Positions 1 through 7,690 of a stretch of 15,534 bases of DNA are shown piece by piece. A program made the translations under genes and the position numbers. A model generated the notes under the pieces. The model had not been told where the DNA came from. It worked only from the letters and a program-made list of their open reading frames with translations, and ran no database searches. Every line of letters begins with the position of its first letter. Positions within the stretch are counted from its first letter, which is position 1. The stretch is taken from assembly GCA_004802705.1 (NCBI GenBank), contig SGPL01000686.1:1-15534 (forward strand), read 5' to 3'. This DNA is from Bondarzewia mesenterica. Taxonomy: Eukaryota > Basidiomycota > Agaricomycetes > Russulales > Bondarzewiaceae.

Positions 1-309
1 GTCGTGCAGTTCTTGGTGAATGCTTGTTTGTGGGGACAAGATGGGCGGGCTACTGGATCGGGATGGTCCGGGTGGTATATTCCTTCTGTTTTCTGCACGG
101 AGTGCTGATGACGATGATGGCGTCCCTCCCTGTATTTCGGTAGGTAACAGTTTCCCTATTTTGCGAAAGATCCAGGAGTGATGCTGGTTGTCATAGTAGA
201 TGGGGTAGATGGGTTTCTCCTCATCTTTGTGGGTGTCTGGGTGTGTCCTTGCGAGGTATGTTTTTAGCGATGCGCTGTATCTTCTGCCCGAGGGGATCTC
301 AACCAGTGC
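1..309 (-). CDS. Partial minus-strand open reading frame, left flank (interrupted host gene?)
   Basis: The minus strand is open for 102 codons from 306 down to the window edge and continues beyond it; upstream the frame stays open to a TAG at 334-336, inside the retroelement block. I do not recognise the protein. The upstream part (starting LVEIPSGRRYSASLKTYL) is basic and mixed, the middle has YPIYYDN and SWIFRKIGK, and the far end is Ser/Pro-rich and probably disordered. The composition is ordinary, with about 13 CpGs in 300 bases, in sharp contrast to the CpG-poor DNA beginning near 310. No start codon is visible, so this is an internal or C-terminal piece. It is in frame with the open frame of the right flank if the two are joined at the shared CAGTGC. 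It could be a host gene or an exon of an older element. Confidence 0.5.
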
Positions 310-2327
310 ATTCACATCTATGCCATTACTGATCTAGCTTGACACCATGAGACCATTCAAGGTCAACATGGATGCATCACTAAATGGCAACTGGAGGAAT
401 CTTGCTACAGCAAGCAAAAGATAGACACTAGCACCCATGTGCTTACCTTTCTAAAGGGTTCTCCTCAGTGGAATGAAACTATGATATCTATGATAGGGAA
501 TTGCTGGCAATTATTTGAGCTTTTGAAGCATAAAGACACTTCTTAGAAGGCTTGAAATACACAATTGAAGTCTACTTTGACCACAAGAACCTGATGTTCT
601 ATGAAGATGCCTGCAAGCTAAACTGCTGATAAGTCTGATGGACACTCTTTCTAACTCATTTTAACTTTGAAATCCACCATGTCAAAGGAACAAAATGTGT
701 GCCAGATAGTCTTTCCTGATGGCCAGACTTTGATGATGAGAAGTCAGATAACAAAGAGTGCATTTTTTTAGACTGGGCATTATTTGCAAAGGCACTTGCA
801 TCAGAAGGGGACTCAATCGAGATCATGCTAAAGGACTAAATCTGAGAGTCAAAAGACATAGACAATGAAATTGTCTTGGCCCTAGAATTTATAAAATCTA
901 CAGGATCTAGGTCAATATTTAAAGGCATAGAAGAATAAAATACGAAGGATGACTTAATCCTATATAGAGAATGCATTTACATCTCAAAAGACTAGGAGCT
1001 CTAAAGGAAAATTGTATGACAGCACCATGACCTGCCAGCTATGAGACACTTAAGAGAATGGAAAACATTTGAGCAGGTACAAAGGGAATTTTAGTGGCCA
1101 GGAATAACAGTGTTCATGCAAGAATACATTAAAAGATGTGCTACTTGCCAAGCATTAAAAAACTAGCTAAACTGCTCTGAGGTACCCACAATTCTCATTG
1201 AAGTGGACATCCACGCCCTCCCTTTTTAAGTGGTATCAACAGATTTTATTATGAACCTCCTCTTTTTAAAAGAATTTGATTTTATATCTATCTTCATAGA
1301 CTATGATGTATTGAAGGGAGTGGTATTTGTACTATGCCATAAAACTATCACAGTAGAGCAAACTGCAGACCTTCAATAAAACCATGTTTAGAGGCACTAT
1401 GGCCTATCAAAAAAGGTTATATCAGACAGAGGGCCACAATATATTGTGAAAGTTATGAAGGAATTATACATGAAACTAGGAATAAAACAAGTGATGTCTA
1501 CAGCTTATCACCCTCAGATGGATGGGCAAACTAAGTGAATAAACTAGTTACTAGAACAGTTCTTACAAATTTTTTGCAATTTTTAAGGCAATGGTTGGGC
1601 AGAATTACTACCATTCACAGAATTCATCCATAACTCTACTGCTCACTCGTCAACAAGGAAAGCCCCCTTTGAACTAATAATGGAGTATATTTTGCCCTCA
1701 CTATCTAAAGTACTGAGAAATACCATGCTCCTAGCAGTATCCTAAAGGCTGAGGCACCTAAAAGCAATTAGAAAAGATATCATTGCCTTCCACAATCTAG
1801 CAGTGCAAGTGATGGCATGAAAAGGGCTGAAGATGGGCAAGAAATATGAAAAAGGAGATAGAGTGTAGCTAGAAGCAAAATAACTTGCCACCACACACTC
1901 CTCAGCAAAGCTCACCTCTCAGAGATATGGATCCTTCTAGGTCCTAGATACAATATCCTCTGTAAATGTTTGACTAAGGCTCTTCAGCACATAGAAGATT
2001 CATCCAGTGTTTCACACATCCTTAATCATGCTATATATCAAAACAAGAGCACATAGACTGAACTTTAAAAGACTTCACCTATCTGACCTCATAAATAATG
2101 AGGGAGCATATGAGGTTGAATCACTATTAGACTCTTGCGTATATTACAAAAATCTTCAATACTTAGTCTAGTGGAAGGGCTATTCACTTGTAGATAACAA
2201 ATGGGTATTCAAGGAAGACCTTGAAGAAGGCATAGCAGATGCACATGCCACCTTCAAGAACTTCCACAGAAAACACCCACAAGTGATAAGCCCCACATCG
2301 CCTCCATCCTTATCAGCTAATCATTAA
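310..2327 (+). pseudogene. pol: 5'-truncated Ty3/gypsy (chromovirus-type) pol: RT end, RNase H, integrase, chromodomain
   Basis: Reading begins inside reverse transcriptase with AFTSMPLLI at about 310-335, then KVNMDAS, the start of RNase H. A frameshift near 386 moves it to the frame used by the rest. RNase H/connection landmarks follow: NYDIYDRELLAIIRAFE (about 477-527), VYFDHKNL and FEIHHVKGTKCVPDSLS. Integrase shows the CATC zinc-binding pair (about 1138), STDFIMNL with the first catalytic Asp (1242-1244), SDRGPQY with the second Asp, and YHPQMDGQTK, where the catalytic Glu is now Lys. A chromodomain near the end has LQYLV*WKGYS (about 2157-2183). Stops are mostly TAG/TAA for Gln or Trp and TGA for Arg. 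The protease and most of RT are missing at the left junction. In life this protein copies and integrates the element; this copy is dead. The family call is firm; the exact lineage is not. Confidence 0.9.
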
Positions 2328-2521
2328 AGTCAACAAAGATTATAAAGAGGGAGGCAAATTTCTTTTCTTTCCCTCAATTTTCGGTAGTTTTATGATCAGT
2401 CTTCTACTACACCTAGCAATTTTTCAATTAGTACTTGCTATATCAACTCTAGCTTTCTTGATATGTTATCTATCATTAGCACTCAGATCTCTCCCTCCTC
2501 CTCTCTAACCTCTAGTCCTAA

Positions 2522-3969
2522 CTCACAGATGGCACTATCACTTGTCTAATTCATCACCTAGAAGAACTTAAATACCTTGATGAAGCAACGATGGAGATGA
2601 TAAGGATAGGCACTATGACATATATCCCATCTCTCTCCCCTATCTCTCACAACAATAATAATATTAGAGAAGAAGTGCACCAATGAGCAAAACAAGAGCT
2701 GATGCTTGAAGAAGAAGCAGATAGGGCCCTTGAAATCTTCAAGGCTCTGAAGAAAGCAGAATAATAAAAGAGGATGGAAGAAAAACAAAATGCAAAAGAT
2801 GAATGACAGCAATCTATCTTTAATGAATGCTAAGAGATTATCAAAGGACTGGTAAGGGCTATCTAGGCACAGGCAGAATAAGAATGAGCATAGATGGCAC
2901 TGACAGGGATGGCAGCAGCAAAGGAGATAAGAAGAAGAGCACTAGCCTTATAAGAAGAACTCATCAGTGTAAGAATGACACAAGAGGAAGCTCACCCCTT
3001 CCTCACAGAGCTGTCTGTACCCCAATCCTCTTCTCCCTACATCAACAATGAGGCCCCCTTCCTCACTAATACCTCATCCTATACAGGGACACCACAAGAC
3101 ACCACATTAAATAGCCCTACCTCCACCACTACTTACATGAATCTACTCCATCTCATGATATTATCGCTTGAAACCCCCTGCACACTCTCTCACATTAATA
3201 GATGAGATCTGCTCATAGTTATTACTAGGACAAAAATGATGTCAAATGGACTAATTTGTTATAGATATCTCACCATGGCCCTTCTAGTCTATACTCCTTC
3301 TCCCCTCCATGACTTTACCTTCACAGTTGAGTTAGAATTCTACTGCACGATAATATTACTTAAAAAGTATGAACAAATCGAAGGGGCCCTGGTGCAAGTA
3401 GAAGACCCAGGTCTAATGGTGGACATCCACTGCTACTACACCCTTATCTTTGATATTGAAGAGGAGCATTACATTATCGATACACATGAACTCCATCAGT
3501 CTCAACTTACCATCGATAAGTGGGCAGTTGTGGCATGACTACATGCAGCAGATGCAAGTCAGAGGCTAAAGCCATTAGTTACAAATTTATCCTTGGCTTA
3601 TCTAATTCCCCTTCATCTCCTAGATAAAGCAAAGTGCATAAATGAGGCATGAGAAGCTGAGTGATTGAGAAGTAGAGAAAGAAAGAGATACTTCAAGCTA
3701 CAGATCATGAAGGTACCCATCAGATCTTCATTACAAAAGGTCAAGAGAGGAGCGGGGAGACCCCACAGTGGGCCAAGCAGTGGTAAGAGGTATTATATCT
3801 GCAACTCACTCTTACACTTCACTAAAGCATGCCCTAAGAAAGATAAAGGCCACACATTCTCTCACAATAATAACAAACATGACGATAATAAAAGTGGATC
3901 AGACAGCCCCTACTACAATGTAGACAACATAATTGACCCTGATTTGTATAGTTACAGCACAAACTAAAG
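2522..3969 (+). pseudogene. Gag-like frame with coiled coil and damaged CCHC zinc knuckle, 3' of pol
   Basis: One frame runs about 480 codons, broken only by scattered stops at likely Gln, Arg or Trp codons. The N-terminal third is Glu/Lys/Ala-rich and coiled-coil-like (HHLEELKYLDEATMEMI, then LEEEADRALEIFKALKKAE). The middle is Ser/Thr/Pro-rich, followed by a more structured part (about 3236-3538) free of stops. Near the end lies Y-I-C-N-S-L-L-H-F-T-K-A-C (about 3796-3834). This fits a retroviral-type CX2CX4HX4C knuckle with the first Cys replaced by Tyr (TGT to TAT). It is followed by Lys/His/Asn/Asp-rich residues and a stop at 3968. Knuckles of this type bind RNA in Gag proteins. Gag normally precedes pol; here it follows it by about 200 bp with no LTR between. 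It could be an extra 3' gene of the gypsy element or the start of a second element. Confidence 0.6.
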
Positions 3970-4898
3970 ATCCTGTTGAGGGCAACAAGAGTATAGCAAC
4001 AGGGCAATTGTCATGAATAGTATTTAGATATATTTTAATTCTATGCTTGAATACTTTGGATGTACTCATCTTTTACTTTCAATAAGGCAGCCTGATCACC
4101 TGTGATCCCTTACCTACTCAGATCCATCTTTATACCCATGCCCTTATAATATTATATCATTCTGGTCTATGCGCTATCACACCTATGAATAGTTTTAAAT
4201 GAGAATATAGTGAAAAAAAGCACAAATGCTGTAACTCAGCTAAGACGACAAGTGCAACCAAGAAAATAAAGCTTGATCATTTTCTCAAATACACTCCCAT
4301 CAGTCACACATACAACCCTTTAAACTTCTACTATTTCAATCATGCAGTCCTTCTTTATAATCCAAATCTTGATCACATCCTCTACATCTTCAATTTCTGA
4401 GCTCAGAACCCAAAATGATCTCATCATAACTACCTCTTTATTTATTTCCACACTTGTTCTTATTCCATCGCCCTCTATTACTAATGTCCCTAATCCATTC
4501 ATGACAATAAATGCAATTCCAGAAATAGAAGGTCATTGGCAACTCCTTGATGAACCTCACCGATCAATTGAAGTCAGCATTCGAGTTGAAGCTTGGCTAT
4601 TTGGCATGAATGCAGAAACTCAACTGCATGGGACAGTTTCATAGGTGATCAGGTATCAAAGATCCTAGATAGAGTTTGAGGTGATGAGTGGAGAAGAGAG
4701 AAGTTTGCTGATTGTACCCACCTATTAGGTGGTCATTTTATGGATTCAACGATATTCAGCAATTATTGGGTTCACAAGACGTAATACTTACACACACATT
4801 ATCATTTTGCTAGAGGATATTCTGAAGCAGGAAAAGAATAGACAGCCAAGACAGAAGATATGGGAATGGGCCAGCTAGCTTCAGATTTTCATCTGGAT
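3970..4898 (+). other. Stretch between the CCHC frame and the LTR; no recognised gene
   Basis: This is 0.9 kb with no recognised domain apart from one intact small frame at 4342-4644. A purine-rich run lies at about 4830-4870, where a polypurine tract for the LTR might be sought, but it stops some 30 bases short of the LTR start instead of abutting it. If the LTR belongs to the gypsy element upstream, this is its 3' untranslated region or the remains of a further gene. Confidence 0.4.
4342..4644 (+). CDS. Intact 100-codon frame of unknown function within the element
   Basis: An ATG-initiated frame of 100 codons ends at TAG 4645-4647 with no internal stop, which is notable in DNA where most former genes carry a stop every few dozen codons. 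The N-terminal half is hydrophobic and Ser/Thr/Ile-rich (FFIIQILITSSTSS, then LFISTLVLIPSPSITNVPNP). The C-terminal half is more polar (EIEGHWQLLDEPHRSIEV, then AWLFGMNAETQLHGTVS). No conserved domain is recognised. The minus strand of the same stretch is open for 60 codons (4320-4502), so the lack of stops may simply reflect base composition. It could be a third gene of the gypsy element or chance; I lean towards chance. Confidence 0.25.
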   Translation: MQSFFIIQILITSSTSSISELRTQNDLIITTSLFISTLVLIPSPSITNVPNPFMTINAIPEIEGHWQLLDEPHRSIEVSIRVEAWLFGMNAETQLHGTVS

Positions 4899-5205
4899 TG
4901 TAATTTTTATTGTCTTTGTTGTTGTGTTTTTTAAATCCTGACTACGTTCTTTAACTTTTTCACTCATTTTTTTATTCCAAAATTAAGAAGAGATTCACCA
5001 TTCAATTTATAGATTTTGTTTGGATTTATGTAGATTTAAAATGGAATTTTATTCAGAAAACCAAGTTTTGAGAATATACTTTCCTCTTCTCTTTTTATTT
5101 ATAAACTCTAATTTTAGCCTCAAAAACATCATCATCACTATCCTTAAGCAAAAACCCACCATTTCCTTATTATTTACAAACTTTACGTAAAATCAGAAAT
5201 AACTG

Positions 5206-5479
5206 GAAAGCTGAAGAACATTGAAGAATGTTCTGAAAAAATGAGCAGGAGAGGATATACTTGGAAGTTGAAGAAAGAAGTAGAATGTTCTGGAAGAAAT
5301 AATAGGCAATAATTACTCAAGAATATACAAGAATAGGGAAGAACATTCTAGAAGAAATTGGAGGAATTTTGATGAGCAGGATCATTCAAGAAAGCAAAAA
5401 AACATTCTAGAAATAGCAAGAATAAGAAAATAGAAGGATAAAGAAGTTGGAAGAAAATGATGGCATAAGCTAGAAAATT
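5206..5479 (+). promoter_or_regulatory. Array of heat-shock-element-like sites in LTR U3
   Basis: Heat-shock factor binds inverted 5-bp nGAAn units, three or more in a row. Here GAA-TG-TTC-TG-GAA lies at 5283-5295 and GAA-CA-TTC-TA-GAA at 5341-5353, both perfect three-unit sites. A longer run at 5216-5238 has five units in register (GAA, TTG, GAA, TTC, AAA). AAA-CA-TTC-TA-GAA is at 5400-5412 and GAAAATTC, a two-unit site, at 5472-5479. The cores at 5226, 5283, 5341 and 5400 are 57-59 bp apart, so the array is a degenerate tandem repeat of about 58 bp, each unit carrying one site. It ends 64 bp upstream of the TATA box. The motif matches are seen directly; response to heat or stress is inferred. 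Confidence 0.6.
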
Positions 5480-5543
5480 CAGGATGATTAGCAATCATTT
5501 GAAAATTAGGTTGATCTGCTTACTAAGCAGGTAGAGAAAAAGG

Positions 5544-5550
5544 TATATAA
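5544..5550 (+). promoter_or_regulatory. TATA box of the LTR promoter
   Basis: TATATAA lies in ggtatataaggagg, about two thirds of the way through the LTR and just downstream of the heat-shock-like array, as expected for the U3 promoter. Transcription would start some 25-40 bp further on, near the agcagcccaag stretch. Confidence 0.55.
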
Positions 5551-6033
5551 GGAGGGCTTTTGGAAGAGCAGCCCAAGTTTTCAATTCAATCTGAGAATTC
5601 AAATTTTGCTTAGATTTCTTTTTTGGTGAAGAAATTCAAAATGTTCTTAAGTAAAGTCAAAGTCTTTGTAACAATCAGCTCAGTCGTAAATCCTAGGGTT
5701 CCTACAACATCTCTGGAGGCTTTATACATATTCAGTCATAGTGTTATTCATATTGCAACACCTGAATATAATGATTTTCTTGTGTCACTACTAACCTACT
5801 GCTCATCCTCCTGAACTGTAAATTCAGTTCTGCTCAGATCAATGTAGGAAAAATTTCTAAAATTACAGAAATATTTTCCACAACTCTTTATTCATCTTTT
5901 ACTAAGGAAGCACTGCAATATTGCTTCATAAGTACCTACAGAATACCCCTCACATTGAACAATAGGTATATTATGAGAAAGTAGGAAAATCTGATATATA
6001 CCTAGGTTGAAAAACCTTTTTAACTGTGACAGC

Positions 6034-6068
6034 GCTACTGTGTGCCCTATTTATACTTTCACAGTAGC
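6034..6068. repeat. Perfect 9-bp inverted repeat, 17-nt loop
   Basis: GCTACTGTG (6034-6042) and CACAGTAGC (6060-6068) are exact reverse complements and would form a hairpin with a 17-nt AT-rich loop. The left arm sits in a rare CpG-containing patch. No T-run follows, so it does not look like a Pol III terminator. It could be a binding site or part of an element terminus. Confidence 0.4.
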
Positions 6069-6183
6069 ATTTCTCTTCTTTAGCTTGATATAAACTAGCC
6101 TTTGCTCTTATAACAGACTCAGACTTATGTGCAATAGGATATAGAATGCCAGCCCCTACCTTTGATGTCATCAATTGACTTGA

Positions 6184-6272
6184 CTTAGCCAACAGCTAGC
6201 GTTAGATAGAACCCTCTGCCATACTAAAGCACTAGACTAATGCAACTATTCAGTTAAGCCACAGAAGCTAAG
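6184..6272 (-). ncRNA. tRNA-like / SINE-like Pol III promoter pair
   Basis: On the minus strand TGGCTTAACTG (6261-6251) fits the tRNA A-box consensus TRGYNNANNNG. GGTTCTATCT (6213-6204) resembles a B box GGTTCRANTC, starting 48 nt after the A box as in real tRNAs. CTTAGC and GCTAAG at the two outer edges are complementary. The T-stem and acceptor stem do not fold properly, so this is not a working tRNA. A decayed tRNA-derived SINE head or chance are the alternatives. Confidence 0.2.
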
Positions 6273-6584
6273 CATCTTGATAATTGTTATTTTATAGATC
6301 ATCCATCTCTTGATGATCATGTTTTTCACTCATCTCTATCTTGCATTGTTGCTATCTCATAGTTCATCGCTCTACATTTAATTAAGGTATGAGCATTTAA
6401 GTAGAGCTAAGTTTTTATGTAAGTGAGTGGCATGAGGCATCTTTTCTTGCCTTTTGCCACCACACTCCCTCTTCGCACATGCTTGAGTCCTGTCAGTATT
6501 TAAGTTCTTTTCTTGCTTTATTTTTTCCACTATCTATCATCTTTTTCTCTCACTCCTCTTTCTCTACACTCTCCTCAATTCAGC

Positions 6585-7475
6585 ATGCTATCACTTCCAA
6601 ACCTAGACCTAGAAGTTATCCTTAACTTCACTTTCAACCACTACCTCACACTCTGTCAAGAGCTTATTAATGCTATCCCTAATAGCATTCATGAGTCGAT
6701 CACCTATCATCTCTATAGCAGCTGGACTCTTAAGCATGATGTCTATCTTGCCATATATAATGCCCAGGAGCAACTCACCTAAGAATAGTAAGAGCAAGCA
6801 GAGCATGACAAAACTGAGAGGCTCTATTAGGTAGCCCTTTAAGCCCAACAGAATAGACTAACAGAACTAGATAAGATCTATGAGTGCTTCAATAAAGCTA
6901 GTAAAGAACTCATGGTCAACAATTACCTAGTCTTCAGACCCTGATCTTATACACTTGAAAAGCTTCATAAATATGAGTTTATTGAGCTCTACTACTTCAC
7001 CTCTGAAGGATGCCATGAAATAGTGTTATATATAAATAATACTTTTGACAATACATATGCCATCATCGAAGATGGTGATAAACTCACTCTTAAGTCCACC
7101 TCCTCTACAACATTCTGCTATATCATCAAGAACACTGCTTATTGTTAAAAATAGGTAGAGCTCATTAGGCCAATCTTTTTTCAACACATATCCACCCTCT
7201 AATAGCCACCACAGTACATAGAATAGACTATGCATTTTTTCTTATGTTTAAGCTCCTACTCCTACTGCAGCTATCTTCTCTATAGCCTGTGTGTTCTTGT
7301 CTACTGCCAGGCTCATGTTTACTGTCAATGGCATGATGCTTTTATGTAAAAAAGTGGCTTCAACCTGAATATTATTAATAAATCTCTCTTCAAGCAAATC
7401 TTTGAGGAGCTTCAACAGGATGAAATAATGCAAATTCAATCTGTGCATCCCCTTCTCCTTTTCTAGTTTCTCTCT
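6585..7475 (+). pseudogene. Gag-like protein of the tyrosine-recombinase retrotransposon
   Basis: From ATG 6585 (MLSLPNLDLEV) a single frame runs about 300 codons, open for the first 66 and then broken only by TAG/TAA/TGA at probable Gln, Arg and Trp codons. The N-terminus is helical, with an acidic Gln/Glu-rich segment (about 6770-6880). It is followed by LEKLHKYEFIELYYFTSEGC (about 6954-7013), which I recall as the hallmark (YVELWYFT-EGC) of hypothetical proteins abundant in Agaricomycetes. Next come AIIEDGDKLTLKS and, near the end, QAHVYCQWHDAF (from 7308) and FNLNIINKSLF. The protein presumably forms the nucleocapsid, inferred from its place ahead of RT; no zinc knuckle is visible. The end is uncertain because the frame fades into a pyrimidine-rich spacer. 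Confidence 0.65.
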
Positions 7476-7690
7476 AGCCCTCACTGATTATCCCTTTTGT
7501 ACCCTTCTTTTTTTACTCCTATGCATCTCATCCTCATTCTTTTTTCTTCTATGCATTGCATGCCTCTTACTATGCCCTATATGCTCTGTACTACATGCCT
7601 CATGCCCATTACTATATGTCTCTCATTTCTATGCTACATGCTCCTGACCTCACACCATCCACTTTATGCTATATGCTTCTCTACATAATT
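7476..7690 (+). other. G-poor spacer rich in ATGC words
   Basis: Between the Gag-like and RT genes the plus strand has very few G residues, and most of them fall in repeated ATGC words (tatgc, catgc). The words recur every 8-30 bases from about 7518 to 7680. This looks like a degenerate short tandem repeat. A 63-codon frame here (7497-7688) reads Leu/Met/Cys/Thr-rich and is probably not a gene. Confidence 0.35.

Larger units (their letters stand above)
4899..5867 (+). mobile_element. Long terminal repeat of a gypsy-type element (969 bp, single copy here)
   Basis: The segment starts TGTAATTTT and ends AAAATTACA, a perfect 9-bp inverted pair with the TG...CA ends typical of LTRs. Inside are an A/G-rich U3 with repeated heat-shock-like sites, a TATATAA box at 5544-5550 and then a presumed R/U5. 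The flanking bases (tggat before, gaaat after) do not form a target duplication, and no primer-binding site (TGG...) follows the 3' end. It therefore fits best as the 3' LTR of the gypsy remains lying upstream in the same orientation, or a decayed solo LTR. No second copy is in the window. LTRs supply the promoter and polyadenylation signals of the element. Confidence 0.6.
5868..6584. other. Spacer between the LTR and the tyrosine-recombinase element
   Basis: No protein is recognised. The stretch holds a 9-bp perfect inverted repeat (6034-6068), a tRNA-like A/B-box pair on the minus strand (6184-6272) and, from about 6490, a pyrimidine-rich run leading to the first ATG of the Gag-like gene, which may be its promoter and leader. 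The left terminal repeat of the tyrosine-recombinase element should lie here, but I could not find its partner by eye. Confidence 0.4.

Noticed and set aside
1231..1240. tggtatcaac resembling an initiator-tRNA primer-binding site
   Set aside because: It lies inside the integrase coding sequence just before the catalytic Asp and no LTR end precedes it.
2344..2354. aaagagggagg as a polypurine tract marking a 3' LTR right after pol
   Set aside because: No TG-starting LTR follows it and the best LTR ends are at 4899 and 5867; it may still be a relic but is not supported.
2558..2812. 84-codon minus-strand frame, Phe/Leu/Cys-rich
   Set aside because: It is antisense to the coiled-coil part of the CCHC Gag-like frame; its hydrophobic composition comes from the reverse complement of Glu/Lys codons.
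5868..5890. Primer-binding site after the LTR, which would make it a 5' LTR
   Set aside because: The sequence gaaatattttccac has no match to a tRNA 3' end (TGG...).
5971..6192. 73-codon minus-strand frame
   Set aside because: It has no motif, overlaps the hairpin at 6034-6068 and partly the tRNA-like module, and is likely a chance frame in mixed-composition spacer.
7248..7484. 78-codon minus-strand frame, Leu/Glu/Lys-rich
   Set aside because: It overlaps the well-supported plus-strand Gag-like gene (QWHDA motif) and has no recognisable motif.
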